Assembly (NCBI GenBank): GCA_023213195.1
Contig: CP096135.1
Span: 1,976,842-2,040,841 of the forward strand
From: Sphingobacteriales bacterium JAD_PAG50586_3
GTDB taxonomy: Bacteria; Bacteroidota; Bacteroidia; CAMBQF01
Reading direction: 5' to 3'
DNA: 64,000 bases
The notes under the pieces were generated by a model that had not been told where the DNA came from, did no database searches, and was given only the letters and a program-made list of their open reading frames with translations. Below, in pieces: positions 7,879 to 16,655 of this stretch (positions within the stretch are counted from its first letter, which is position 1; every line of letters starts with the position of its first letter). The position numbers and the translations under genes were made by a program.

Positions 7879-10800
7879 CTATTCCTTCATCAACATCACC
7901 CTCGCCATTTTGCCTTGGTAAGTAACCAATACAGTATACAACCCACTAGGTAATTGACCAATATTCAATTGCTTGTTCTCAACTATTTTATCCATCACTA
8001 GCTGACCGGTAGTGCTAATAATTTTTACATTGAAAGTACCCATATTTGCAGGCGTTGTAAAGTATACATCAGAGCTGCTTGGGTTAGGGTAGATTGATAC
8101 ACCCGGCAAAGTATTTTCAGTAATACTACTTACAGCCCAAAAATATACAGCCGAGGTATCGCTACAGCCATCACTAGTAGTTACAATAACAGAGTAAGAT
8201 GAAAAATTATTATCTACTGAAATAGTGTCATTGTTAGAATTAGGCAAAGGCGCACCATTATTTAGCCATTGGTACGATGTAAATCCACTTTGGGTAATTA
8301 AAATCCCCGGTACTACCAAGCCCGTAATTTGACTAACAATAGGTACCGGCAACGGGTTTACCACAGCAGTAAAATCGTGCGAAACAGTATCGCAAATGTT
8401 TGATACAAAAACGGTAAATACATCACCATTTGCAGGAACTTCTGTATAACCCGTTTGGTTGGCATTAGGTATATCTACACCGTTTTTTTGCCATCGGTAT
8501 ACAAGATTGTCTCCGGTAGCCTGTATGCCCATAAAAATAGCATTGCCTGCACATACCGCTAAGGGTAGCCCCAAGCCTGTAATAGCAGGTGGGGTTGTTG
8601 TAGCAATGGTAGATATATTGCCTGTAACAGTGCCACAGTCGCCGGTAACAGTTACAGAGTATAATCCCGCATTGCCCGCAGTAATGCTATCAATTACAAG
8701 GCTTGTGCCGGATTCATTATCAATAGGGCTTCCTTGAAACAACCATTGATAGCTTAAGTTTTCGCCGTTGGCAGAAACGCCCAGTGCCAGAGACTCTCCA
8801 ATACAAAGCTGCTGACTTGTAGCAATATTATTTATTGATGTTGGAGTAATAGCAGTTACATTAACAGCAGTAGATGTAACAGTACCGCAACTGCCTGTAA
8901 TTACTACATCGTAGCTGCCTAAATCGTTAGCTGTTGTAACGGGTACGGTATAAGTAGCACTGCTTGTGCCCACATTATTGCCATTTCTGCGCCATTGGTA
9001 AGTAGTGTTGTTGCCGCCGTTGCCAATAACAGTGAGCGTTAACGAGCCTCCAACGCATAGTTGTTGGGCTTGGGGTTGTTGGGCTATGCTGGCAGAATTT
9101 ACTACAGATAGTGCCACAGCATTGCTGGTTACTACAGGCCCACAAGTGCCGGTAACATCTACCGTATAGTTTGCCGCATCGGCAAGGGTTATGTTATTTA
9201 ATGTTAGGGTAGGGGCATCTGTACCTACAGGGGCACCCGCTTTTTTCCATTGGTAACTTAGGTTAGCACCGGTTGCAACAACACTAAACGTAATATTGCT
9301 ACCCACGCAACCGTTTTGCGCCACAGGTGCTGTGGTAATAGCCGTTGTTGGGTTTACCGTTACCACCGCGTTGGTTGATGTTACTGTGCCGCAAGCGCCT
9401 GTTATTGTTACTGTATAAGTGCCTGCATCGTTTACCGTAGCGTTGGGTATTGATAATGATGCAGAGTTGGTGCCTACATTAGTATTTCCGCGCTTCCATT
9501 GGTAGCTAAGGTTTGTACCTACTGCCGTTGTGCTTAAATTGATGTTTCCACCCTGGCACAATGTGGTGGTAGGTGCCGGTTGATTGTTTATAGCCGTTAC
9601 AGTATTTACAGTAACAACAGCAATGCCCGATGTTACGTTGCCACACGCGCCCGTTACCTCGCAGGTGTAGTTGCCCGCATCGCCTGTGGTTATGCCGTTT
9701 ATGGTAAGCGTAGGTGAGTTTGTGCCCACATTGGTAGTGCCGCGTTTCCATTGGTAGTTAAGGTTTGTACCCGTAGCACCAACAGTTAAAGTTAAGTTAG
9801 CCCCCGCGCACAATGTTTGCGTAACAGGTTGCGTACCTATGGCTGTATTTTCATTAACAGTAAGCAAAGCGCCTGTGCTGGTTGGTGTAGCGCATGTATT
9901 GCTAACCTGGCATGTGTAAGTACCGGCATTGCCTGCGGCAACATTAGTAATGGTTAGTTGGTTTGTTGTAGCACCCGATATGCCCCCGCCGTTGGTTACG
10001 TTTACATTATTACGTTTCCATTGGTAAGCAATGTTAGTGCCAGCTGCAGTAACGCTAAATGTTGCCGATTGCCCCCACACAGTATTAAAGGGTTTGGATT
10101 GTCTGATATGGATGCTGGTGTAAGCAAACTAAACGTAGCAGGGTTAGATGCTATGGTATTGCCGCTGCCCGTTACTTCGCAGGTGTAGCTATCCACATCG
10201 CCCGCGTTTACGTTGGTTATGGTAAGGGTATTGGTAGTAACGCCGCTAAAGTGGCCATCGTTGGTTAAAATGCTGCCGTTCTTTTTCCATTGGTAAGTAA
10301 TGCCGGTACCTGTTGCACTAATGGTAAAGCTGGCGTTGGCTCCTGTACATGCACTTTGGTTGGTAGGCTGGGTGCTTATTTGCGCGGCCTCTGCTATAAG
10401 TAGTTCTTCCAGGTAAATAATATCGCCCGTAACATTGTTGTTGCTGTTTGTAGCGTTAAAAGCCCCATAAAAGCTAAACGCACCTGTACCTGCAGCAGGG
10501 GCTACCCAGTTAAAGCTCCAGGTGCGGCTGCCGCTGCCTGCCGTGCCTGCTGTCCTGTGAGTTATGTATTTTGTATTTACTATTTGTGTTGCAGATGCAT
10601 CGGTAACAACAAGAGTACCACGCTGTGTACCTGCTGTATTTTGGGGCGATATTTGAAACCCGAATTCTTGTAATCCCGTGCCCTGTACAAAGCCTGTTAC
10701 AGTATAGGTTTGCCCCGGTATGTACCCTGTTGTGGGTATGGTAGAGGTTAAAGATGCGTTAGTAGAACCCGAAATAGGGTTGCTGCCACCGGTATGGCAA

Positions 10801-10964
10801 CCGGAGCGTGCACACGATTGCGATGGGCCCCCATCGCCCGGAGAGCCTGTGCGGCCTGCCGGTGCGCCGCCTCCATTACCATGGGCACTTTGGTTTACAT
10901 AGCCAAAGGCCACAAATATTGTTACAATAGTTAGTATACTAAGTACTACTTTTTTCATGCTCAA
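7879..10964 (-). CDS. Large secreted protein: choice-anchor/reeler-like domain, Ig-like repeats, T9SS signal; frameshifted
   Basis: A signal peptide (MSMKKVVLSILTIVTIFVAF) leads into a GAPAGRTGSPGDGG segment with SCARSGCHTGG, as seen in choice-anchor V / reeler-like proteins. A beta domain of about 120 residues follows (YTVTGFVQGTGLQEFGFQIS). After it come about eight Ig-like repeats of roughly 80 residues, each with a Cys near the start, a YQWK/YQWR core and a G-x-Y-x-V/C end. The C-terminus (GVSIYPNPSSSDVYF ... LPSGLYTVLVTYQGKM) is a T9SS type A sorting domain, so the protein is secreted and probably cell-surface bound. A missing G in a run of five at about 10072-10076 breaks the frame inside the second Ig repeat. 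Restored length is about 1028 residues. Confidence 0.85.
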
Positions 10965-11025
10965 TCAGATAGATGTCTAAATCAAAGTTACAACATTCAG
11001 TATTAAATAACTACCAAAATAAAAG

Positions 11026-11066
11026 TCTCCCCTCTCTTTTGGGGAGGGGAGATTTAGAGGGGTGGG
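11026..11066. repeat. Short intergenic CCCCTCTC palindrome
   Basis: CTCCCCTCTCTTTTGGGGAG followed by GGGAGATTTAGAGGGGTGG, between the Ig-repeat gene and the transketolase C-terminal gene. It belongs to the same dispersed type as 5814-5850. Confidence 0.65.
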
Positions 11067-11119
11067 GCTACCCTTTGGTTACCAAAGAGGGTCTGTATTA
11101 TGTAATTGAAAACAGGTAC

Positions 11120-12070
11120 TTATTTACGGGCAATTGCTCGCTCGGCTGCGGCAACCACATCGGCTGTATCTAAGCCATATTTGGTAAGCAGTTGCTCGGG
11201 TGTTCCGCTTTCGCCAAAACTATCGTTAACGGCAACAAACTCTTGCGGGGCAGGTGTGTTCATAGCCAATACCTGGGCAATTGCATCGCCAAGGCCACCG
11301 TTGCGTTGGTGTTCTTCGGCACTAACCAAACAGCGTGTTTTAGCTACCGATTTTAATATCGCCTCTTCATCCAGCGGCTTGATGGTGTGTATGTTTATTA
11401 CTTCGGCAGATATGCCTTTCTCTTTCAATATTTCAGCAGCCTGCAACGCTTTCCACACCAGGTGACCGGTAGCAAAAATACTAACATCGGTACCCTCAAT
11501 AAAGGTAATGGCTTTACCAATTTCAAATGGCTGGTCGGGGGCTGTAAAATTGGCAACCTTAGGGCGACCAAAGCGCAGGTAAACAGGGCCCTTGTGCTTA
11601 GCAATAGCAATGGTAGCGGCTTTAGTCTGGTTAAAATCGCATGGGTTAATAACCGTCATTCCCGGCAGCATACGCATCATGCCAAGGTCTTCAAGTATCT
11701 GGTGGGTAGCGCCGTCTTCGCCCAGGGTTAAACCCGCGTGCGATGCACATATCTTAACGTTTTTTCCGCTGTAGGCTATTGATTGACGAATTTGGTCGTA
11801 AACCCTGCCGGTAGAAAAGTTAGCAAATGTTCCTGTAAATGGTATTTTACCACCAATAGTCATACCTGCGGCAATGCCCATCATATTAGCCTCGGCAATA
11901 CCAATCTGAAAAAATCGCTCGGGGAACTCCTTTTCAAAAGCATCCATTTTAAGCGAACCGGTAAGGTCGGCACAAAGGGCAACAACATCGGGGTTGGTGC
12001 GGCCAAGTTCTAATAAGCCTTCGCCAAAGCCCGAACGGGTATCTTTATCGCCAGATGAGGTATATTGCAT
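11120..12070 (-). CDS. Transketolase, C-terminal subunit
   Basis: A 316-residue protein with the pyrimidine-binding ([33 protein letters not shown]) and C-terminal transketolase domains ([28 protein letters not shown]). It carries the conserved Glu of the thiamine diphosphate site in GIAEANM. It works with the N-terminal subunit encoded at 14602 to transfer two-carbon units in the pentose phosphate pathway. The two genes are separated by 2.5 kb here. The frame is intact. Confidence 0.93.
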   Translation of the reverse strand: MQYTSSGDKDTRSGFGEGLLELGRTNPDVVALCADLTGSLKMDAFEKEFPERFFQIGIAEANMMGIAAGMTIGGKIPFTGTFANFSTGRVYDQIRQSIAYSGKNVKICASHAGLTLGEDGATHQILEDLGMMRMLPGMTVINPCDFNQTKAATIAIAKHKGPVYLRFGRPKVANFTAPDQPFEIGKAITFIEGTDVSIFATGHLVWKALQAAEILKEKGISAEVINIHTIKPLDEEAILKSVAKTRCLVSAEEHQRNGGLGDAIAQVLAMNTPAPQEFVAVNDSFGESGTPEQLLTKYGLDTADVVAAAERAIARK

Positions 12071-12190
12071 GGGGGTGGGTTTTTCTAAGCCGCAAATATA
12101 CTACTACCTGCAGAGGTATTGGTAGTTGTTAGAAAGTTGTTTTTATAGTTGATAACTGATATTCGGTAAAAAAATATAAGTTCAAATTGC

Positions 12191-12198
12191 TATATTTG
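12191..12198 (+). promoter_or_regulatory. Bacteroidota -7 element of the toxin-antitoxin operon
   Basis: TATATTTG matches TAnnTTTG and lies 4 bp before the antitoxin ATG at 12203, so the transcript would be leaderless or nearly so. No good -33 TTTG was found at the usual distance. Confidence 0.45.
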
Positions 12199-12202
12199 TA
12201 AT

Positions 12203-12436
12203 ATGAAAACAATCAGGCTAAAGGTTGCAGATAAAGATTACAAAATGGCTTTAGAGTTTTTAAAGCAGGTTAAAATGTTTAAGATTATTGATGGCGATGA
12301 TTTTGATATTCCTCAAGAACATAAGCAAATTTTAGATGAAAGGTGGAGCGCTATTGAAAATGGCTCTGCGCAATTAGTAGATTGGAATACAATAAAAAAG
12401 GATTTGTTTAAAAAATATGGCAAAGCTAAAAGTTAG
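12203..12436 (+). CDS. Antitoxin of a RelE/ParE-type module
   Basis: A 77-residue acidic-then-basic protein (MKTIRLKVADKDYKMALEFL ... DWNTIKKDLFKKYGKAKS). The arrangement is that of small antitoxins: an N-terminal part followed by a helical C-terminus able to wrap the toxin. It overlaps the toxin gene by 20 bp, which implies translational coupling. No named antitoxin fold can be assigned by eye, so the call rests mainly on its partner. The pair is the only plus-strand unit in a minus-strand stretch, which suggests insertion. Confidence 0.75.
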   Translation: MKTIRLKVADKDYKMALEFLKQVKMFKIIDGDDFDIPQEHKQILDERWSAIENGSAQLVDWNTIKKDLFKKYGKAKS

Positions 12437-12725
12437 AATTGAAAGCAATGCCTTTACAGAGTTAATAGAAGCCGCCGATTTTTATCAAGAAATATCAAAT
12501 GATTTAGCTGTAAGGTTATTAAAAGATTTTGATACTGCTATAGAAGAGATTTCAAAACACCCCCAACAATTTAGAGTCAGGGAAAATAGCTACAGGGCGG
12601 TACTACTAACTGATTTCCCTTATTTGATATACTACAGGAGCTTAAAAAATGAGCTGATAGTTGTGGCTGTAATTAATGCACATCGTTCAAATAAATTTAT
12701 TAAAAAGAGACTAAAGTCTAAATAG
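12417..12725 (+). CDS. RelE/ParE-family toxin
   Basis: A 102-residue protein with the family pattern: an N-terminal helix (FTELIEAADFYQEISNDLAVRLLKDF), SKHPQQFR in the middle, then FPYLIYYR and IVVAVINAHRSNKFIKKR at the end. RelE/ParE toxins block translation on the ribosome or DNA gyrase; which one this is cannot be read from sequence. It ends 8 bp before the stop of the convergent VWA gene. Confidence 0.88.
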   Translation: MAKLKVRIESNAFTELIEAADFYQEISNDLAVRLLKDFDTAIEEISKHPQQFRVRENSYRAVLLTDFPYLIYYRSLKNELIVVAVINAHRSNKFIKKRLKSK

Positions 12726-12733
12726 TATTATCC

Positions 12734-14149
12734 CTACTTCAAACTTATCGCCACCGATTTCCCCGACTCTATAGTAAACGGTTTTTCTACGGTGTACAGC
12801 GTTTCTGATGCGTTGCGCCTGCGCCATACCACCTTGTAGTTACCCGGTTGCAGTACATAATTTTGGTAGGTTGATGTATCGTCTAAGTTCAATACAAATT
12901 CCAGCTTGCCTTTTTCATCTAAAAATATCGTTCCATATCCTTCACTAGGCATTTGCAGCGAAACTAACCCCGGCTTAGGAATTTCAATAGTAGTGGTGCT
13001 GCTTTGGGTAACATCAACCTTGCTTAAATGGATGCGGGGTGTAGTTAAAATTTCCAAATCATACTTACCCTCCAAATATCTGTCTGTCCGCCCAAACGAT
13101 TGTAAATGCAGCGTTTTATATTCATTCGCCTTGCGTATAATGCACTTCAAATCGCCATAATCGCTTTTGCCCTCCATTTTAAGGTTTAGGTAGCCCGTAG
13201 GCGCGTTAATGCCAATGGTGTTGTGTTTGCCGGGTGTAAGGGTAATATCAGTCTTTTCAACCGGGGGAATGGTATGCACCACCAGCTTGTAAGTGCTTAT
13301 AGGGTCTATGTACAACGTATCGGGCACGCCCTTGGTGTTAAGGGTGTGTATGTAGTTGTATTTAATAACGCCCGATTGTGCATCATACAACGTAAAGTCA
13401 ATATTACTCTCGGTAGGTTTGTTGTATTTATCTAGTATGTTTACCTGTGCCGATGTATTATTCAGCGCCTGTGATATTACAATGTTCAATATGTTTTTAA
13501 AAGCCGCTTCGGTATTGGCATCGTAGTATTTGCCCATACAGTCAAAAGCACTTTTGGTAGACACATCCAATCCCACACCAATAATAAAAGGTTTAAGTAC
13601 GATGCCTTTGCGTTGCAGCGCCAGCGATACCGCACAAGGGTCGCCGCCGCACTCTTCTTTACCATCGGTAATAAGTATAATAATGTTGCGGGCATTACGG
13701 TCAGGAAAATCATTCTCACACGCCATTAGCGATAAGGCAATGGGCGTAGTACCACTCGGCGAAAGGCTGTTTACTTTATCTTTAATACGCTTATGGTTCA
13801 ATGGTCCAAAAGGCACCTCCAGTTTGGTGTCGTCACAATCTTGCGGCGGATAGTTTTTCTGGTGGCCATATACACGCAGGGCCAGTTCCAGATTGTCTAT
13901 TTTGCGTAAACTGTCTATCAGGTTATTCAACAACGATTTTGATACATCCATTTTGGTAGATGTTTCCCACTTAGACCACATACTTTGCGATGAGTCAAAA
14001 ACAAACTCAATACGGGTAAGCTGTTTAACGGCTTTGCCCGTTGGCTGCGCTTGTAAAATACCCGTAAACGCCAGTAATAACGCTGTTATACACAGTTTTT
14101 TCAAAATCTGTAATGTATTGCTTATATGTATACGCAATATACATGCCAC
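12734..14149 (-). CDS. Secreted VWA-domain protein
   Basis: A 471-residue protein with a signal segment (KKLCITALLLAFTGILQAQ) and a von Willebrand A domain at about residues 45-220. The MIDAS metal-site motifs are intact: DSSQS, the Thr in SGTTPIALSL, and ITDGKEECGGDPC, which has an unusual Cys pair. The C-terminal half consists of beta-rich repeats ending in KSVAISLK, like carboxypeptidase-regulatory or PEGA-type segments. The start could be later, at an internal codon before the signal peptide. It lies between the transketolase genes, though no metabolic link is evident. Confidence 0.85.
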   Translation of the reverse strand: MACILRIHISNTLQILKKLCITALLLAFTGILQAQPTGKAVKQLTRIEFVFDSSQSMWSKWETSTKMDVSKSLLNNLIDSLRKIDNLELALRVYGHQKNYPPQDCDDTKLEVPFGPLNHKRIKDKVNSLSPSGTTPIALSLMACENDFPDRNARNIIILITDGKEECGGDPCAVSLALQRKGIVLKPFIIGVGLDVSTKSAFDCMGKYYDANTEAAFKNILNIVISQALNNTSAQVNILDKYNKPTESNIDFTLYDAQSGVIKYNYIHTLNTKGVPDTLYIDPISTYKLVVHTIPPVEKTDITLTPGKHNTIGINAPTGYLNLKMEGKSDYGDLKCIIRKANEYKTLHLQSFGRTDRYLEGKYDLEILTTPRIHLSKVDVTQSSTTTIEIPKPGLVSLQMPSEGYGTIFLDEKGKLEFVLNLDDTSTYQNYVLQPGNYKVVWRRRNASETLYTVEKPFTIESGKSVAISLK

Positions 14150-14367
14150 AGGGTTGCCTATGCCATTGCATGTGGCTAGTTATAAACTACAAGCTTTTAA
14201 TAGTGCAGGAGATTAAATTAATCGTGCTATAGATTAAACTGTTATGGCTATATAGTAGATAAGTTTAGGTTTTGGGGTATGTATGTGTTAAATTTACCCT
14301 AAGCCTATTCTAAGCCAGACAAACGCCTATGCGGACGTTGCAATCCACCAGTTATAACAGAATTAAA

Positions 14368-14439
14368 AAACGTGGGATTAACCAAATTGCAAAGCCTCGC
14401 TCTCCAAGCGTCCACAAACAATAAGGCAATCCCACGTTT
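14368..14439. repeat. 12-bp perfect inverted repeat with structured loop
   Basis: AAACGTGGGATT (14368-14379) is the exact reverse complement of AATCCCACGTTT (14428-14439). The 48-nt loop contains a further CGCT/AGCG stem. It lies in the 450-bp gap 14150-14601. The only other things there are a weak 70-codon frame, rejected, and the terminator at 14555. Confidence 0.6.
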
Positions 14440-14554
14440 AGGTAGGGGTCTTTTCATTAACGTGTCATTTTTTATAGTATAAACATAATTTTTATCAGGA
14501 AGGTTTAAAATTTGCATGGTAAAGCGTCCTTATAACCAACCGTCATCAAATAAA

Positions 14555-14580
14555 AAAAGGCAGGTAAATACCTGCCTTTT
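14555..14580 (-). terminator. Terminator after transketolase N-terminal gene
   Basis: AAAAGGCAGGTA / TACCTGCCTTTT, 12 perfect pairs with a 2-nt centre. It ends transcription of the N-terminal subunit before the VWA gene, so the two subunits are unlikely to share one mRNA. Confidence 0.85.
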
Positions 14581-14601
14581 GTATAGAAACTCAATGTGTA
14601 T

Positions 14602-15447
14602 TTAATAATCTACTTGCGTGGTCTGCAATTGCTCTAAAGCAACTTTCAGCTGCTCATCATTAGGAGCAACGCCGTGCCATTTGTGGCTGCCTTCCATAAA
14701 ATCTACCCCTTTGCCCATGCCTGTTTTCATTATAATCATAATAGGCTGCCCTTTGCCCGTAAGGGTTTTAGCGTGGTTAAGCGTAGTAATAACTTCCTCA
14801 ATATTGTTTCCGTCCATCTCTAAAACATTCCAGCCAAAGGCCGTCCATTTAGCAGCCATATTACCCATTGGCAATACATGGTCGGTAGAGCCATCAATCT
14901 GTTGGCCGTTATAATCTATGGTAGAAATAAGGTTGTCAACCTTTTTGGCGGCCGCATACATAGCAGCCTCCCAAATCTGGCCTTCCTGCATTTCACCATC
15001 GCCATGCAGCGTGTAGATAATGCTATTATCGCCGTTTAGTTTCTTGCTCTCTGCAGCGCCAATGGCAACCGATAAGCCTTGGCCTAGCGACCCCGATGCA
15101 ACACGCACCCCCGGCAACCCCTCGTGGGTAGTAGGGTGGCCTTGCAGGCGGGTGTTAATCATGCGGAAGGTAGCCAACTCGCTAACGGGAAAATAGCCCG
15201 AGCGTGCCAACACACTGTACCAAACCGGCGAAATATGCCCATTCGACAAAAAGAATAAGTCTTCGCCTTTACCATCCATGGTAAAGTTTTGCGGGTTGTG
15301 GTTCATTATGTCGAAATACAACGCCACAAAAAACTCGGTACAGCCCAAAGAGCCGCCCGGATGACCGCTTTGCGGTGCATGCACCATACGTACTATATCG
15401 CGACGCACCTGCGTGCATAGGTTCTTCAATTCGTCAATGTTTGCCAT
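14602..15447 (-). CDS. Transketolase, N-terminal subunit
   Basis: A 281-residue thiamine diphosphate-binding domain. The motifs are HAPQSGHPGGSLGCTEFF, FFLSNGHISPVWYSVLA, GSLGQGLSVAIGAAESKK and the diphosphate/metal-binding HGDGEMQEGQIWEA followed by STIDYNGQQIDG. Its partner is the C-terminal subunit at 11120. The start ATG at 15445-15447 matches the family N-terminus. A strong terminator follows it directly. Confidence 0.93.
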   Translation of the reverse strand: MANIDELKNLCTQVRRDIVRMVHAPQSGHPGGSLGCTEFFVALYFDIMNHNPQNFTMDGKGEDLFFLSNGHISPVWYSVLARSGYFPVSELATFRMINTRLQGHPTTHEGLPGVRVASGSLGQGLSVAIGAAESKKLNGDNSIIYTLHGDGEMQEGQIWEAAMYAAAKKVDNLISTIDYNGQQIDGSTDHVLPMGNMAAKWTAFGWNVLEMDGNNIEEVITTLNHAKTLTGKGQPIMIIMKTGMGKGVDFMEGSHKWHGVAPNDEQLKVALEQLQTTQVDY

Positions 15448-15516
15448 GTCTACAAAGGTAGTTTGACTTTACACCACCACAAAGAAGTGTTGAAAAGTAT
15501 AGGCAACTGTTAACAG

Positions 15517-15870
15517 TTACTGCCTTGTCCTGTGGTATAGGTAAGTTTTAATTTTTGAAGAAACTACATACAAAACGGAGCCACAAAAAAATATGCAGGG
15601 AAAAATATAATAGATCATTGCGAACATAAGGATTACATCAAATACCCGTGCGTGGCCTATTTTCAGAAACCATAAGTCGTAATAGTCAAGTATATCAAGA
15701 GTAAACAATAAAAGAAATGAAAAGCTGAAGAAAAGCATATTCAACACTACTAAAAAAGGAATAAGCCGAACCTTTTTTCTGCGTAAAACCCTAATTACAA
15801 AGTAGGTAATCAGGCCCAAAATTAAAATAATTGGAGTACTGCGTAAAGCGAATAGTATATCCTTATCCAT
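15517..15870 (-). CDS. Small membrane protein, unknown
   Basis: A 117-residue protein with about three hydrophobic segments (TPIILILGLITYFVIRVL, LIPFLVVLNMLFFSFSFLLL, IYYIFPCIFFCGSVLYVV) separated by basic turns (RRKKVR). No family is recognised. It lies upstream of the transketolase N-terminal gene on the same strand, with about 70 bp between. Confidence 0.7.
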   Translation of the reverse strand: MDKDILFALRSTPIILILGLITYFVIRVLRRKKVRLIPFLVVLNMLFFSFSFLLLFTLDILDYYDLWFLKIGHARVFDVILMFAMIYYIFPCIFFCGSVLYVVSSKIKTYLYHRTRQ

Positions 15871-16003
15871 TGAGGTCAGATTTCTTAATCAAATGTACAT
15901 AAGGTGATTGGAAACACGTAAAAATAAATTTGCGGTAATGTTCAATTCTTTTCCAAACATTCTATTTGCACCATAGGTTACCCATAAACCAAACATATCT
16001 CCG

Positions 16004-16270
16004 GTGACATACATCGATTTCATAGGACTAATGGAAAACGACGGAAAAGGCAAAGAACTTTTCCGCCAATACCGTTACGCTCGCGAAGCTATGCTGTCTG
16101 CCATTGAGAATATGCCCCATATAACCTTTACTGAAAGGTTAGAAAACGAAACCATAGACAACATTCGCGAGTTTTTCCAAACCTGCGCCGACGAGCTTAA
16201 AAAGTTCGCCAGTTCCTTCGGGTTAAACTCAATTGAGTACCGCAAGTTGGTTGGGTATTTGGAGAGGTAG
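16004..16270 (+). CDS. Small helical protein, unknown
   Basis: An 88-residue frame from a GTG; a better start may be the ATG at 16031 (MENDGKGKELFRQYRYAREA), giving 79 residues. The product is helical and charged (TIDNIREFFQTCADELKKFA), cytosolic, and of no known family. The amphipathic pattern and good length make it more likely real than chance, but there is no operon support. Confidence 0.5.
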   Translation: MTYIDFIGLMENDGKGKELFRQYRYAREAMLSAIENMPHITFTERLENETIDNIREFFQTCADELKKFASSFGLNSIEYRKLVGYLER

Positions 16271-16289
16271 GTTCTATCTGAAATTTTAT

Positions 16290-16520
16290 TGTTGAATATA
16301 TAAGTGCGTGGGCTTTTTTGTGCAAAATTCCGTGCGGACCTGAAATGGAGTTGAGCAGGTGGTTTTGTGCGGCTGTCTGGCGCGGCGAGACGTAATGAAG
16401 GGCTATAATTTTGCACGGCCTTCTTTGCTTACTTTCTTCGGCTGGGAAGAAAGTAAGTGCCCTCCGCATAGGAGGAAAGAGACAAGCAAAGAAATGAAAG
16501 CCGTCGGCAGACAAAAGTAA
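16290..16520. repeat. Non-coding block with a long perfect hairpin
   Basis: The stretch between 16271 and 16655 has no credible gene. It contains CTTACTTTCTTC (16428-16439) pairing perfectly with GAAGAAAGTAAG (16446-16457), preceded by TTTTGCACGGCCTTCTTTG. This plan, a TTTGCTTACTTT-like arm around a 6-nt loop, resembles the element copies at 4410 and 23838 but the sequence differs. Confidence 0.55.
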
Positions 16521-16655
16521 GAGACCCCCTCACATGAGAAGCAAGATAAAATACTAAGAAGAGGACGAGGCAAAACATTCTTTAATTCTTTATCTCTTTA
16601 ATTCAAGACTCAGCCCTCAGCACTCACCACTGAAATTACTATCTTCGGCCCCACT

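Noticed and set aside
12734..14149. VWA protein as a toxin-system component
   Set aside because: It is on the opposite strand from the toxin-antitoxin pair, has its own signal peptide, and shows no operon link.
14305..14517. 70-codon minus-strand frame
   Set aside because: It crosses the 12-bp inverted repeat, is Arg/Leu-rich without a domain, and has no good start context.
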